Shown piece by piece: positions 14,130 through 21,885 of a DNA stretch of 25,119 nucleotides. The notes beneath the pieces are model-generated. The model searched no databases. It had not been told where the DNA came from and worked only from the letters and a program-made list of their open reading frames with translations. The position numbers and the translations under genes are program-made. Position 1 is the first letter of the stretch; each line of letters starts with the position of its first letter. Where the stretch lies: contig DAOURR010000032.1 in NCBI GenBank assembly GCA_030627625.1, positions 1 through 25,119 of the forward strand. The letters are read 5' to 3'. Origin of the DNA: UBA3103 sp002365855 (GTDB taxonomy: Bacteria > Bacillota > Desulfotomaculia > Desulfotomaculales > Pelotomaculaceae).

Positions 14130-15668
14130 TTGAAAAAAATATTTTTTATGATAATTATACTAATTTTTTCAGTTGTAATTTTTACTCCGAGTGTTGCCGC
14201 AGCCGCGTCCCATCAAAATATGCAGGCTGCGTGGATGGCTACGGTATATAACATAGACTTTCCCAGCGCAAAAAACGATACGGCCGCTCAAAAAAAAGAA
14301 TACATTGAAAAATTAGACAAACTGAAGGCTACAGGCATAAATACCGTGGTGGTTCAGGTAAGGCCGAAAGCAGATGCTTTGTATAAGTCCGGTATTAACC
14401 CCTGGTCCGACGTCCTTACAGGAATACAAGGAAAAGACCCGGGCTACGATCCCCTGGCATTTATGATTGAAGAGACTCACAAAAGAGGCATGTCATTTCA
14501 CGCCTGGTTAAACCCTTACAGGATAACCACATCTGGAACTGATTTAAATTCACTCAGCGAAAACCACCCGGCGAGGATGCACCCCAACTGGGTCATTAGC
14601 TTTAACAATTCTTTGTATTATAACCCTGGGCTGGAACAGGTGAAAAACCATATCGTAGCCACTGTGGAAGAGATTATATCAAATTATGACGTTGATGCAA
14701 TTCACTTTGATGACTATTTTTATCCATCAAATTACCCGCTCCCGCAGGGTGAAGGAAAGGACGGGGTGGCAGCCTGCGGCAGAATACAGAATATCAATGA
14801 CCTGGTTCAAAGGGTTAGCGCGGCTGTCAGAGGCGCCAATAAAAATGTATTGTTTGGGATAAGTCCTATAGGCATATGGAAAAACAGCTCTTCTGATCCG
14901 ACAGGATCCGCAACCTCCGGGTATGAATCCTACTATGCGGTTTGTGCAGACACGAGAACCTGGATAAAAAACGGGTGGATAGATTATGTAGTACCGCAAA
15001 TTTATTGGGAAACAGGAAATAAGGCAGCTGACTATGAAACCCTTGTAAAATGGTGGTCAAACGAAGTCAAGGGCACAGGCGTGGAGCTGTATGTAGGACA
15101 TGGTCTATATAAAGATGTGGTCGCTAATGAAATAGACAAGCAGTTGAACATTAATAAAGAGTATTCTGAGGTGAACGGAAGTTTTTATTATGGAATGAAA
15201 AATCTGTTGGCAAATGCAGGGGGTTGCGCTGAAAAAATAAAGCTGTTTAACCAATCATCACCTTCGAGATCAAGCCTGAACACCCCGCCCAGGCCTCAAG
15301 CACAGCCGGGAGTTATCCAGGTGTTCATAGACGGGCTCCCTGTTGCCTTTGACGTTCAGCCCGTTATCATTAATGACCGTACCATGGTTCCCTTCCGGGC
15401 TGTTGCGGAGGCGTTAGACGTTAAGGTAACCTGGTACGGCCCCGACCGGACGGTGATCGCGACGGACGGGGATTTATCAGTTAGATTGCAGATTGGGAAC
15501 AAGACCGCATACCGTAATGAAGCACCGGTTATATTAGAGTCTCCGCCAGTAATCATTAACGACCGGACGCTGATCCCGCTGAGGTTCTTTGGTGAAGCAT
15601 TTAGCTGCAAGGTTGAGTGGGATGAGGTTGCGCGTTGCGTGATGATTACTTCGTCTCTACGGCTATAG
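14130..15668 (+). CDS. Secreted GHL10/YngK-like glycoside-hydrolase-type protein with copper amine oxidase N-like domain
   Basis: 512 aa from a TTG with AGGAGGGAG (about 14116-14124) upstream. Longer in-frame starts from 14034 lack a site and lie over the promoter. An N-terminal signal peptide (KKIFFMIIILIFSVVIF...AAA) predicts export. The main domain (about 35-390) matches family GHL10/DUF187: AAWMATVYNIDFPS, GINTVVVQVRPKADALY, HAWLNPYR, DAIHFDDYFYP and VVPQIYWE, with acidic residues of a TIM-barrel hydrolase. The C-terminal part (about 420-512) carries two related blocks, INDRTMVPFRAVAEAL and INDRTLIPLRFFGEAF, typical of the cell-surface domain named copper amine oxidase N. A wall-related role is likely; the substrate is unknown. 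Confidence 0.85.
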   Translation: MKKIFFMIIILIFSVVIFTPSVAAAASHQNMQAAWMATVYNIDFPSAKNDTAAQKKEYIEKLDKLKATGINTVVVQVRPKADALYKSGINPWSDVLTGIQGKDPGYDPLAFMIEETHKRGMSFHAWLNPYRITTSGTDLNSLSENHPARMHPNWVISFNNSLYYNPGLEQVKNHIVATVEEIISNYDVDAIHFDDYFYPSNYPLPQGEGKDGVAACGRIQNINDLVQRVSAAVRGANKNVLFGISPIGIWKNSSSDPTGSATSGYESYYAVCADTRTWIKNGWIDYVVPQIYWETGNKAADYETLVKWWSNEVKGTGVELYVGHGLYKDVVANEIDKQLNINKEYSEVNGSFYYGMKNLLANAGGCAEKIKLFNQSSPSRSSLNTPPRPQAQPGVIQVFIDGLPVAFDVQPVIINDRTMVPFRAVAEALDVKVTWYGPDRTVIATDGDLSVRLQIGNKTAYRNEAPVILESPPVIINDRTLIPLRFFGEAFSCKVEWDEVARCVMITSSLRL

Positions 15669-15746
15669 CAGTGACCGGTTTTTATGCAGGGTGTTAAGTG
15701 TTGTTACAAGAATCGTACCTATACATAAGACGTAAATCTCTCTACA

Positions 15747-15774
15747 TCGTCAGATTAAATGCTGGCGATTTTTA
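15747..15774 (+). terminator. Terminator after the GHL10-like gene
   Basis: TCGTCAG (15747-15753) pairs with CTGGCGA (15762-15768), including one G-T pair, over an 8-nt loop, and is followed by TTTTTATT. Confidence 0.65.
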
Positions 15775-15840
15775 TTGCATATTAAACTAAGCTGTTTGGA
15801 TTCAGCCATAAAAGTTATATTAAGAGACGGAGTAAAACGA

Positions 15841-16911
15841 ATGTACGACATAACAATTGTTGGAGCCGGTCCTGCCGGTTCTACTTTAGCAAGACTGCTG
15901 GGTAAAGATTACAAAATATTGTTATTGGACCGGCGTGATTTAATATCATATAAAAAAGGTTCATTTGAAAAATGTTGTGGTGGGCTAATTGCGCCTGACG
16001 CGCAATATATGTTAGCCAAACTTGGTGTGGGAGTGCCAAAAGAAGTATTGGTTGGCCCACAGCTATTTAATGTAAGAACAATCGATTTTCAGAATAAAAT
16101 GGAGAGATTTTATCAAAGACATTACATTAATATTGACAGGCAGAAGTTTGATATTTGGCTTGTATCTCTAATACCTTCAAATGTGGATATTCGTTGTGGA
16201 ACATTATTTAAATCATACGAAGTTAAGAAGGAGACAATAGTTGTCAATTTTCTGTCAGATGGAAAGAGTTTTACCGAAGAAACAAAATTCTTAGTGGGCG
16301 CGGACGGGGCAAATTCGATTCTGAGGAGACTTCTAACAGGCAGCAAATTCCATGAAACTTATATCTCTGTTCAGGAGTGGTTTAAGGTAAATCAAAATCA
16401 ACCATACTTTTCAGCCATATTTGATAGTGAAGTATCTGATTTTTACTCATGGACTATTCCCAAAGAAGACTATTTGATTGTCGGCGCGGCAATTAAACCC
16501 AAAGATAATGTAAGCCAGAAGTTTGAATTATTAAAAGAAAAGTTAATTAATTATGGTTATGAGCTAAACAAAAGTAAAAAAAAGAATGGGGCCTTTATGT
16601 TAAGGCCTCAAAATGCAAGGCAAATATTTATAGGGAAAGATAATATATTACTTATTGGAGAGGCCGCGGGATGGATTAGCCCGACATCAGCGGAGGGTTT
16701 AAGTTACGCTTTTAGGAGCGCAATTGCATTAGCTAAAAGTTTTGCCAGCAGTCCGGGGAATTTATTGGGAGAATATTATAAAGAAACAAGCGGCCTAAGG
16801 ATAAATATTATGCAGAAAAACTTAAAGTCCCCTTTTATGTACAACCCGTTAATAAGAAAAGTAGTTTTAAAATCAGGGCTGTTAAGTATGAATGTGGAAG
16901 AACAAAATTAA
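15841..16911 (+). CDS. FAD-dependent oxidoreductase, geranylgeranyl-reductase-like
   Basis: 356 aa from the ATG at 15841 with GGAG (15829-15832) 8 nt upstream; longer in-frame codons upstream overlap the preceding terminator. Features are the dinucleotide-binding motif VGAGPAGS (7-14), the ending DRR of the second strand, FEKCCGGLIAPDAQ (about 42-55, a Cys-Gly-Gly motif common in geranylgeranyl-reductase-like flavoproteins), VGADGANSILRR and the FAD-binding GEAAGWISPTSAEGLSYAF near the C-terminus. Such enzymes reduce polyprenyl chains or act as hydroxylases or halogenases; the substrate cannot be read. It is clearly more A+T-rich than the arg genes and is monocistronic, which suggests acquisition. 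Confidence 0.75.
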   Translation: MYDITIVGAGPAGSTLARLLGKDYKILLLDRRDLISYKKGSFEKCCGGLIAPDAQYMLAKLGVGVPKEVLVGPQLFNVRTIDFQNKMERFYQRHYINIDRQKFDIWLVSLIPSNVDIRCGTLFKSYEVKKETIVVNFLSDGKSFTEETKFLVGADGANSILRRLLTGSKFHETYISVQEWFKVNQNQPYFSAIFDSEVSDFYSWTIPKEDYLIVGAAIKPKDNVSQKFELLKEKLINYGYELNKSKKKNGAFMLRPQNARQIFIGKDNILLIGEAAGWISPTSAEGLSYAFRSAIALAKSFASSPGNLLGEYYKETSGLRINIMQKNLKSPFMYNPLIRKVVLKSGLLSMNVEEQN

Positions 16912-16954
16912 GAATCCGTCTTGACCAGGGCTGTTTTGATAACAGGTGATCACT

Positions 16955-16983
16955 AAGCACACGGGGACGGTTCTCGTGTGCTT
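16955..16983 (+). repeat. REP-like hairpin with GGGGACGGTTCT core
   Basis: AAGCACACG (16955-16963) pairs perfectly with CGTGTGCTT (16975-16983) around GGGACGGTTCT. Hairpins with this GGGGACGG core recur between genes in several Firmicutes as REP-type elements; this is from memory. No T tract follows, so it is not a terminator. Only one copy is seen in the window. Confidence 0.4.
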
Positions 16984-17066
16984 GAAGGGAAGCAGAATAC
17001 TTTAGTGCTGGTTTATTAATTAGTTGTCTGGTAAAGCATGGTAGTTTTAATCGGGGGAGAGACTAT

Positions 17067-18197
17067 ATGGCAGGAAATAAAGGACAAGCCTCCAGGCTGG
17101 CTTATATTGATAACCTGCGCGCCCTGATGATCATATTTGTTGTGCTCGTGCACACCGCCGTCACATACAGCGGGCTTGGCAGCTGGTACTATAAAGAGAA
17201 CGAGAGTGTGGACTTTGTATCAACGCTCTTTTTCGCACTCTGCCTGTCGCTTACCCAAGCCTATTTCATGTCGCTGCTGTTCATGAACTCCGGGTATTTC
17301 GTGCCCGGCAGCCTTGAGGCGAAAGGCACGGGGCGTTTTATTTCAGGCCGGATCTGCAGGCTTGGGATACCACTTATCGTATATATGTTTATAATCAATC
17401 CGGTCTGCGTAAAGTTATCGCATCCTGAAGTTGAAATGGCAAATTACTATTTGCAGGGTATAAAATCGCTTAATTTTATTTCTTGGACAGGCCCCCTCTG
17501 GTTTGCGCAGGTGCTTTTGATCTTTACCTTTATCTACGTATTATTCAAAAAAGCGTTCGGCAATTTCAGCCTTAATATTAAATTTGATATTTCTGTTAAA
17601 AACGTGCTGCTGCTGGTTTTTATCATTACAGTCGTCGCATTCGCCGCCCGGCTGGCTTTCCCGATAGGCACGGATGTGGCAAACCTGCAGCTCGGCTACT
17701 TTTCCGCATATATAATCATGTTTTGCGCGGGAATAGTGTCATACAGATACGGTATTTTTGATCTAATTGACTATAAAATGGGGAAAAGGTGGTTCGCTGC
17801 GGCATTTATGGTCGGCCTGCCGCTCTGGATGTTTCTCATGTTTTTTGGCGGTCCGGCGCAAGGGATTTTTTTAATTAACGGCGGTTTAAACTGGCAGGCT
17901 TTTGTCTATGCTCTCTGGGAGTCCTTTTTCTGCGTGGCGGTAATAATCGGCCTTATAGGTATTTTTAAGCACAAATACAATAGACAAAGCTCTTTTCAGA
18001 AGTTTCTCTCAGATAACGCGTTCGGTGTCTTCGTTTTCCACGCCCCTATTCTTATAAGTGTATCGATTTTGCTTAAGAGACATCAGCTTTACCCGATACT
18101 AAAATTTCTTATTATATCGTCTATAGCGGTTACAGCAAGTTTTATATTTTCGTCCTTGATTAGACGGATAGGTTTTCTACGTAAAATATTCTCATAA
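17067..18197 (+). CDS. Acyltransferase-3 family membrane protein
   Basis: 376 aa, integral membrane, about ten hydrophobic segments. The start RLAYIDNLRALMIIFVVLVH is the conserved first helix of acyltransferase family 3, with the family His in VLVHTAV. GPLWFAQVLLIF and the central FISGRICRLGIPL basic stretch also fit. These proteins transfer acyl groups to surface sugars or other extracytoplasmic acceptors. GGGGGAGAG lies before the ATG. The acceptor is unknown; no polysaccharide cluster adjoins it. Confidence 0.82.
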   Translation: MAGNKGQASRLAYIDNLRALMIIFVVLVHTAVTYSGLGSWYYKENESVDFVSTLFFALCLSLTQAYFMSLLFMNSGYFVPGSLEAKGTGRFISGRICRLGIPLIVYMFIINPVCVKLSHPEVEMANYYLQGIKSLNFISWTGPLWFAQVLLIFTFIYVLFKKAFGNFSLNIKFDISVKNVLLLVFIITVVAFAARLAFPIGTDVANLQLGYFSAYIIMFCAGIVSYRYGIFDLIDYKMGKRWFAAAFMVGLPLWMFLMFFGGPAQGIFLINGGLNWQAFVYALWESFFCVAVIIGLIGIFKHKYNRQSSFQKFLSDNAFGVFVFHAPILISVSILLKRHQLYPILKFLIISSIAVTASFIFSSLIRRIGFLRKIFS

Positions 18198-18232
18198 AGT
18201 TTGTTTACCGAGTTTCCGGAAGGATGATTAAA

Positions 18233-18643
18233 GTGTATACGACAAAAATTGATAAAACAATAATAGCCCCCTGCGGCATGAATTGCGGCGTTTGTAGGGC
18301 TTACCTGCGTGACAGGGAAAAGTGCCCTGGCTGCGGCAGCACTGACGAAATGATATTTAAGTACTGTATGATTTGCAGAATCAGAAACTGCGAAGAGCTA
18401 AGAGCAGGCAGCAGCGGTTACTGCTTTTCCTGCGAGAAATTTCCGTGCGCTAGGTTAAGACAGCTTGATAAGAGATACAGGATAAAATATGATATGAGCA
18501 TGATCGATAATTTAAATATGATAAAAGACACGGGTATTGACAGGTTTATGGTGGCCGAAAACAAGAGATGGGCATGTGAAAAATGCGGCAGCCTCATCTG
18601 TGTGCATAATAAAAAGTGCAGTATTTGCGGTTTTCAGAGGTAA
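18233..18643 (+). CDS. DUF3795-like Cys-rich protein
   Basis: About 136 aa from the GTG at 18233, which is 9 nt after GGAAGG; the in-frame ATG at 18224 touches that site and is less likely. The N-terminal half, PCGMNCGVCRAYLR...CPGC...CMICRIRNC...CFSCEKFPC, has the ordered cysteine pairs of DUF3795, a presumed metal-binding domain. The C-terminus adds CEKCGSLIC and CSICGF, so two more Cys pairs. Function is unknown. It lies 26 nt after the acyltransferase stop and 34 nt before the AlkD-like gene, so the three may be cotranscribed. Confidence 0.75.
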   Translation: MYTTKIDKTIIAPCGMNCGVCRAYLRDREKCPGCGSTDEMIFKYCMICRIRNCEELRAGSSGYCFSCEKFPCARLRQLDKRYRIKYDMSMIDNLNMIKDTGIDRFMVAENKRWACEKCGSLICVHNKKCSICGFQR

Positions 18644-18677
18644 TTAAATTTAGAGGTGAAAATGCAGGTGAAACAGT

Positions 18678-19376
18678 GTGATTGAAAAAATCCGCCAGGA
18701 ATTGAAGGAAAACAGTGATGAACACACAAAGGAAACAGGACAAAGATTTTTCAAAGAAAAAATTAAGTTTTACGGCGTTAAGACCGCAGTTGTAAGTAGA
18801 ATTGGCAAAGAACATTTTAAGAACATTAAAGGTAAAAGCAAAACTGAAATTTTTAGTTGCTGCGAAGAACTTTGGCAATCGGGTTACATGGAAGAATCGT
18901 TTATCGCCTGTAACTGGTCGTATTATATCCGCAAAGAATATGAACCGGGGGATTTTGCAGTATTTGAAAAATGGGTAAATAGTTACGTCAGCAACTGGGC
19001 GTCGTGCGATACCCTTTGCAATCACACAGTCGGCGCTTTTATTGAAATGTACCCGCAATATTTGTCCGTTTTGAAAAAATGGGCAAAATCAGAAAACCGC
19101 TGGATGCGCCGCGCGTCTGCGGTATCTCTCATCATACCCGCCAAGCAGGGGAAGTTCTTAAAAGATATTTTTGAGATTGCCGATATTCTCTTGTTAGACA
19201 AAGATGACCTGGTCCAGAAGGGCTATGGCTGGATGCTCAAAGAAGCCAGCCGCAACAACCAAAAAGAAGTATTTGATTATGTTGTGAAGAATAAAAAAAT
19301 AATGCCCCGCACGGCCTTAAGATACGCGATTGAGAAAATGCCACAGGAACTAAAAACAGAGGCAATGGACAAGTAA
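18678..19376 (+). CDS. DNA alkylation repair protein, AlkD-like
   Basis: 232 aa, all-helical HEAT-like repeat protein from a GTG with AGGTGA (18666-18671) 6 nt upstream. AlkD glycosylases remove 3-methyl- and 7-methyl-purines without base flipping. The family active-site residues fit: Trp107 and Asp111 in NWASCD, Arg145 in RRASAVS and Trp185 in YGWML, spaced almost exactly as Trp109/Asp113/Arg148/Trp187 of Bacillus cereus AlkD. The enzyme is therefore probably active. It is adjacent to the DUF3795 gene. Confidence 0.85.
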   Translation: MIEKIRQELKENSDEHTKETGQRFFKEKIKFYGVKTAVVSRIGKEHFKNIKGKSKTEIFSCCEELWQSGYMEESFIACNWSYYIRKEYEPGDFAVFEKWVNSYVSNWASCDTLCNHTVGAFIEMYPQYLSVLKKWAKSENRWMRRASAVSLIIPAKQGKFLKDIFEIADILLLDKDDLVQKGYGWMLKEASRNNQKEVFDYVVKNKKIMPRTALRYAIEKMPQELKTEAMDK

Positions 19377-19451
19377 GTAGTGACTGAATTCCTGGCAAAG
19401 GGACCGGTACACTCCATTCGGGTTTGTGGGGATGAAAAGGAGCGAATACCA

Positions 19452-19631
19452 GTGATACTGGGACATCCTGACAAAGGTAGCTTTAATGCTATTGCCGATG
19501 TGGTAGTTTAAACTCTGGAAAACAATGGGCATACCGTTTATTTTAGCGACCTCTATGATGAACGGTTTGATCCAACCTAACAGGAGGCGGAGATACTTAA
19601 AGAGGCAGGTATTAATGTTGTTATTCAATAA
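19452..19631 (+). pseudogene. Decayed flavodoxin-fold NAD(P)H quinone reductase gene
   Basis: From the GTG at 19452, one frame reads VILGHPDKGSFNAIADVVV, stop (19509), TLENNGHTVYFSDLYDERFD then PT, stop (19578), QEAEILKEAGINVVIQ, stop (19629). This is clearly the N-terminal third of an MdaB/KefF-type flavodoxin-like oxidoreductase, which normally has about 190 residues, with two in-frame TAA codons and the rest missing. AAGGAG still lies upstream of the GTG. The rest of the gene was replaced or deleted before the isochorismatase gene. Confidence 0.7.
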
Positions 19632-19671
19632 CATTAAAGCACACAGATGGTGTGAGAGAGGCGAGGGAGAA

Positions 19672-20220
19672 TTGAAACGTGCATTATTGGTCATTGACGT
19701 CCAAAACGAATATATTACCGGGAGGCTGCCGGTAACCCACCCCCTAGGCAGCCTTCAGGAGATCATTAAAGTTATTGAAGCCGCCCGGTCAAAAGAAATC
19801 CCTGTCGTTTTCATCCAGCATGCCGCTCTGCAAAAAGATGCAAAAGCATTCCAGAAGGGTTCTGAGGAGTGGAAACTTCACCCGGGGATAGCGGAAATAC
19901 CGTGCGAACTCTTAGTAGAAAAAAATCTGCCTGGCAGCTTCACAGGCACGGACCTGGAATCCTGGTTAAGGGAAATGGACATTAATACAGTAGTCATCGC
20001 CGGGTACATGACTCAAATGTGCTGTGACACTACAGCCCGGCAGGCTTTTCACCTGGGTTTTTCAGTTGAATTCTTATCCGATGCCACCGGAACACTCCAG
20101 ATTACTAATGAAGCCGGAACTGTGGCACCCGAGGAACTGCACAGTGCCATACTGGTTACCCAGGCAGCGAGGTTTAGTAAAGTGTTGACTGCTGAACAGT
20201 GGATAGATAGTTTGGCATAG
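19672..20220 (+). CDS. Isochorismatase-family cysteine hydrolase (first copy)
   Basis: 182 aa from the TTG at 19672, the usual family length; the longer in-frame ATG at 19525 would read through the pseudogene region and give an unlike N-terminus. The catalytic triad is present: Asp9 (LVIDVQNEY), Lys84 (VEKNLPGSF) and Cys117 (GYMTQMC). Members hydrolyse amides or ethers such as nicotinamide, ureidoacrylate or isochorismate; the substrate cannot be chosen here. A purine-rich GAGAGGCGAGGGAG lies upstream. A second, divergent relative is at 23768. Confidence 0.82.
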   Translation: MKRALLVIDVQNEYITGRLPVTHPLGSLQEIIKVIEAARSKEIPVVFIQHAALQKDAKAFQKGSEEWKLHPGIAEIPCELLVEKNLPGSFTGTDLESWLREMDINTVVIAGYMTQMCCDTTARQAFHLGFSVEFLSDATGTLQITNEAGTVAPEELHSAILVTQAARFSKVLTAEQWIDSLA

Positions 20221-20271
20221 TTCAGTATAAAGTCCAATAGCTCGGGCGCGGGATATATATTCGGAGGCTTT

Positions 20272-21087
20272 ATGGACAAAATTATTTTAACCAAAGAAAA
20301 AGAGACATTACTTATTCCGCTGTTTGGTAAAGCAAAGGAATCAGGAAAAGACTCGCCTATACTTATTGATAGGAAAGCGGTTGAAGTTATTGACCAGATA
20401 GATTACGATTTCAGCTCATTAAAGATTCCTGAGAAGACAAATATTATGATGTGCCTGAGGGCTAAGCTTATTGATAATTATGTTAAGGGTTTCCTTGAAA
20501 AAGAAGTTGAAAGCGTTGCCTTGCATTTAGGCTGCGGCCTGGACAGCAGGCATAACAGGATCGGAAACCGCTGTGTTGATTGGTATGACGTAGATTTTGA
20601 AGAGGTTATTGATATCCGCAAACTGTTCTTTACAGAAACAGAAAAATATCATCTGATAGGGTCCTCTGTTACAGAGAGTGACTGGCTTAAAGAAATACCG
20701 GCGGGCAAAAAACAATATATAGTTATTGCTGAAGGCTTGTTTATGTATCTTAAAGAAGACGAGATTAAAACCTTGCTCAGCAATCTTAAGGAAAGAATCG
20801 GAAGTTACACTTTGATTTTTGATGCTTTCAGTGTTTATGCCGCAAAAAAAGTACGAAATCACCCATCCATAAAGAAAACTGGCGCAGTCATTCAATGGGG
20901 AATTGATGATCCGAGTGAGCTTACAAAATGGGGAATGGGGATTAAGTTCATTAAAGAGCAGTACTTTACATCGAATGAGGAAATGGACAACCTGAATTTT
21001 GGTATGAGGATTGCGTTTGGAACAGCAAATCTATTTCCATTTGTTAAAAAGGCCCAGAGGTTGTTAATCTACAAAGTTTCTTCTTAG
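20272..21087 (+). CDS. SAM methyltransferase, LCMT/TcmP type
   Basis: 271 aa. HLGCGLDSRHNRIG is the SAM-binding motif I of the leucine-carboxyl-methyltransferase (PPM1/TcmP) family, followed by WYDVDFEEVIDIRK, where the acidic pair usually binds SAM, and AEGLFMYLKEDEIK, the family motif after the fourth strand. Members methylate carboxyl or hydroxyl groups, often in polyketide or other secondary metabolism. CGGAGG precedes the ATG. It follows the isochorismatase gene by about 50 bp and may share its transcript. Composition is A+T-rich. The 220-bp gap after it holds the MarR promoter and nothing else certain. Confidence 0.8.
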   Translation: MDKIILTKEKETLLIPLFGKAKESGKDSPILIDRKAVEVIDQIDYDFSSLKIPEKTNIMMCLRAKLIDNYVKGFLEKEVESVALHLGCGLDSRHNRIGNRCVDWYDVDFEEVIDIRKLFFTETEKYHLIGSSVTESDWLKEIPAGKKQYIVIAEGLFMYLKEDEIKTLLSNLKERIGSYTLIFDAFSVYAAKKVRNHPSIKKTGAVIQWGIDDPSELTKWGMGIKFIKEQYFTSNEEMDNLNFGMRIAFGTANLFPFVKKAQRLLIYKVSS

Positions 21088-21230
21088 GAATCAAATATTA
21101 ATTTTGATAATGTAAATGTTGAGCTTGGCCACTTACATTATAGCTGGTTCTCCTATGAGTCGTCATTTTCTACTGCACTTTATCTTTTAATTCACCAGTA
21201 TTTTATCGGTTAAAATTTCTAAAAAAAGTA

Positions 21231-21259
21231 TTGACATGGAGCAATGGGGATGTTATTTT
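21231..21259 (+). promoter_or_regulatory. Promoter for marR-type gene
   Basis: TTGACA (21231-21236), 17 bp, TATTTT (21254-21259). Start near 21266, about 40 nt before the TTG start codon. Confidence 0.6.
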
Positions 21260-21270
21260 GGTATTAGAAA

Positions 21271-21288
21271 TATTCGTTATGCGTAATA
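21271..21288 (+). promoter_or_regulatory. Operator-like dyad in marR leader
   Basis: TATTCG-TTATG-CGTAATA is an imperfect dyad just after the predicted start site. It has the same TATT..CG-N5-CG..AATA architecture as the dyad at 21812-21830, suggesting one regulator, probably the adjacent MarR protein, binds both. Confidence 0.4.
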
Positions 21289-21307
21289 AAATTCATGAGG
21301 TGGTTCT

Positions 21308-21787
21308 TTGTACAGCAACAGTGAAATACATGATTTCATACTGGATAATATTCAAAAAATTGTTGTTCCTGAAGAGCTTGTCAAGTTGGAATTATCGCTT
21401 TCCAGGTTTGAGCTTTTAGCTTTAATGCTTGCTGAAAAATATCAGACCACTACCATGGGCAATTTGGCCCAGGGTATGTCTGTGCCAATGAGCACAGCCA
21501 CCGGGATTGTGGACCGTCTGGTTAAAAAAGGATTGTTAAAAAGGGACAGAAGCGAAGAAGACCGCAGGGTCGTAACTGTAACCCTCACGGGGGATGGCAG
21601 GGATTTGATTGAAAATCTAAAAGAGCATTTCTATTATTTTATTGACAAAGCAAGAGGTTTTCTTACCGGTGAAGAATTTGAAACTGCCTTGGAATTAGTG
21701 CGCAAAGTAGTACTGGGATTTCAAAAAAGCAAAACAGACTTTGATGAAAAGCCGTTTAGCGAGAGAAGGAGTATCAAAATAGAATAA
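21308..21787 (+). CDS. MarR family transcriptional regulator
   Basis: 159 aa from a TTG with GAGGTGG (21297-21303) upstream. The winged helix-turn-helix is clear: LSRFELLALMLAE, then NLAQGMSVPMSTATGIVDRLVKKG (recognition helix) and the wing LLKRDRSEEDRRVVTVTLTGDG. The termini give a helical dimerisation domain. The signal sensed is unknown; no conserved Cys of the OhrR type is seen. It lies about 100 bp before the ArsA-type gene, with dyads in both leaders. Confidence 0.88.
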   Translation: MYSNSEIHDFILDNIQKIVVPEELVKLELSLSRFELLALMLAEKYQTTTMGNLAQGMSVPMSTATGIVDRLVKKGLLKRDRSEEDRRVVTVTLTGDGRDLIENLKEHFYYFIDKARGFLTGEEFETALELVRKVVLGFQKSKTDFDEKPFSERRSIKIE

Positions 21788-21803
21788 GTCTGGACAATTT
21801 TTT

Positions 21804-21812
21804 TGTTATAAT
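21804..21812 (+). promoter_or_regulatory. Extended -10 promoter for arsA-type gene
   Basis: TGTTATAAT, a TGN-extended perfect -10 box (21807-21812), without a good -35 at 17 bp. The dyad at 21812-21830 begins in it. Start near 21819, about 67 nt before the ATG. Confidence 0.5.
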
Positions 21813-21830
21813 ATTTCGTCACACGAAATA
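21812..21830 (+). promoter_or_regulatory. MarR-type operator candidate
   Basis: TATTTCG-TCACA-CGAAATA is a perfect 7-bp inverted repeat over the predicted start site of the arsA-type gene. MarR proteins bind dyads of this size. The related dyad at 21271-21288 supports a shared regulator. Confidence 0.5.
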
Positions 21831-21885
21831 AATGTTAGTAGTAGATTTTGGTGAGCGTAATAGTTAAGTAAAAGGGGGAATTTAG

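Noticed and set aside
21095..21214. Short open frame and TGTAAATG/CACTTACA inverted repeat after the methyltransferase gene
   Set aside because: Considered as an IS end or small gene, but there is no ribosome binding site, start or second end to support it.
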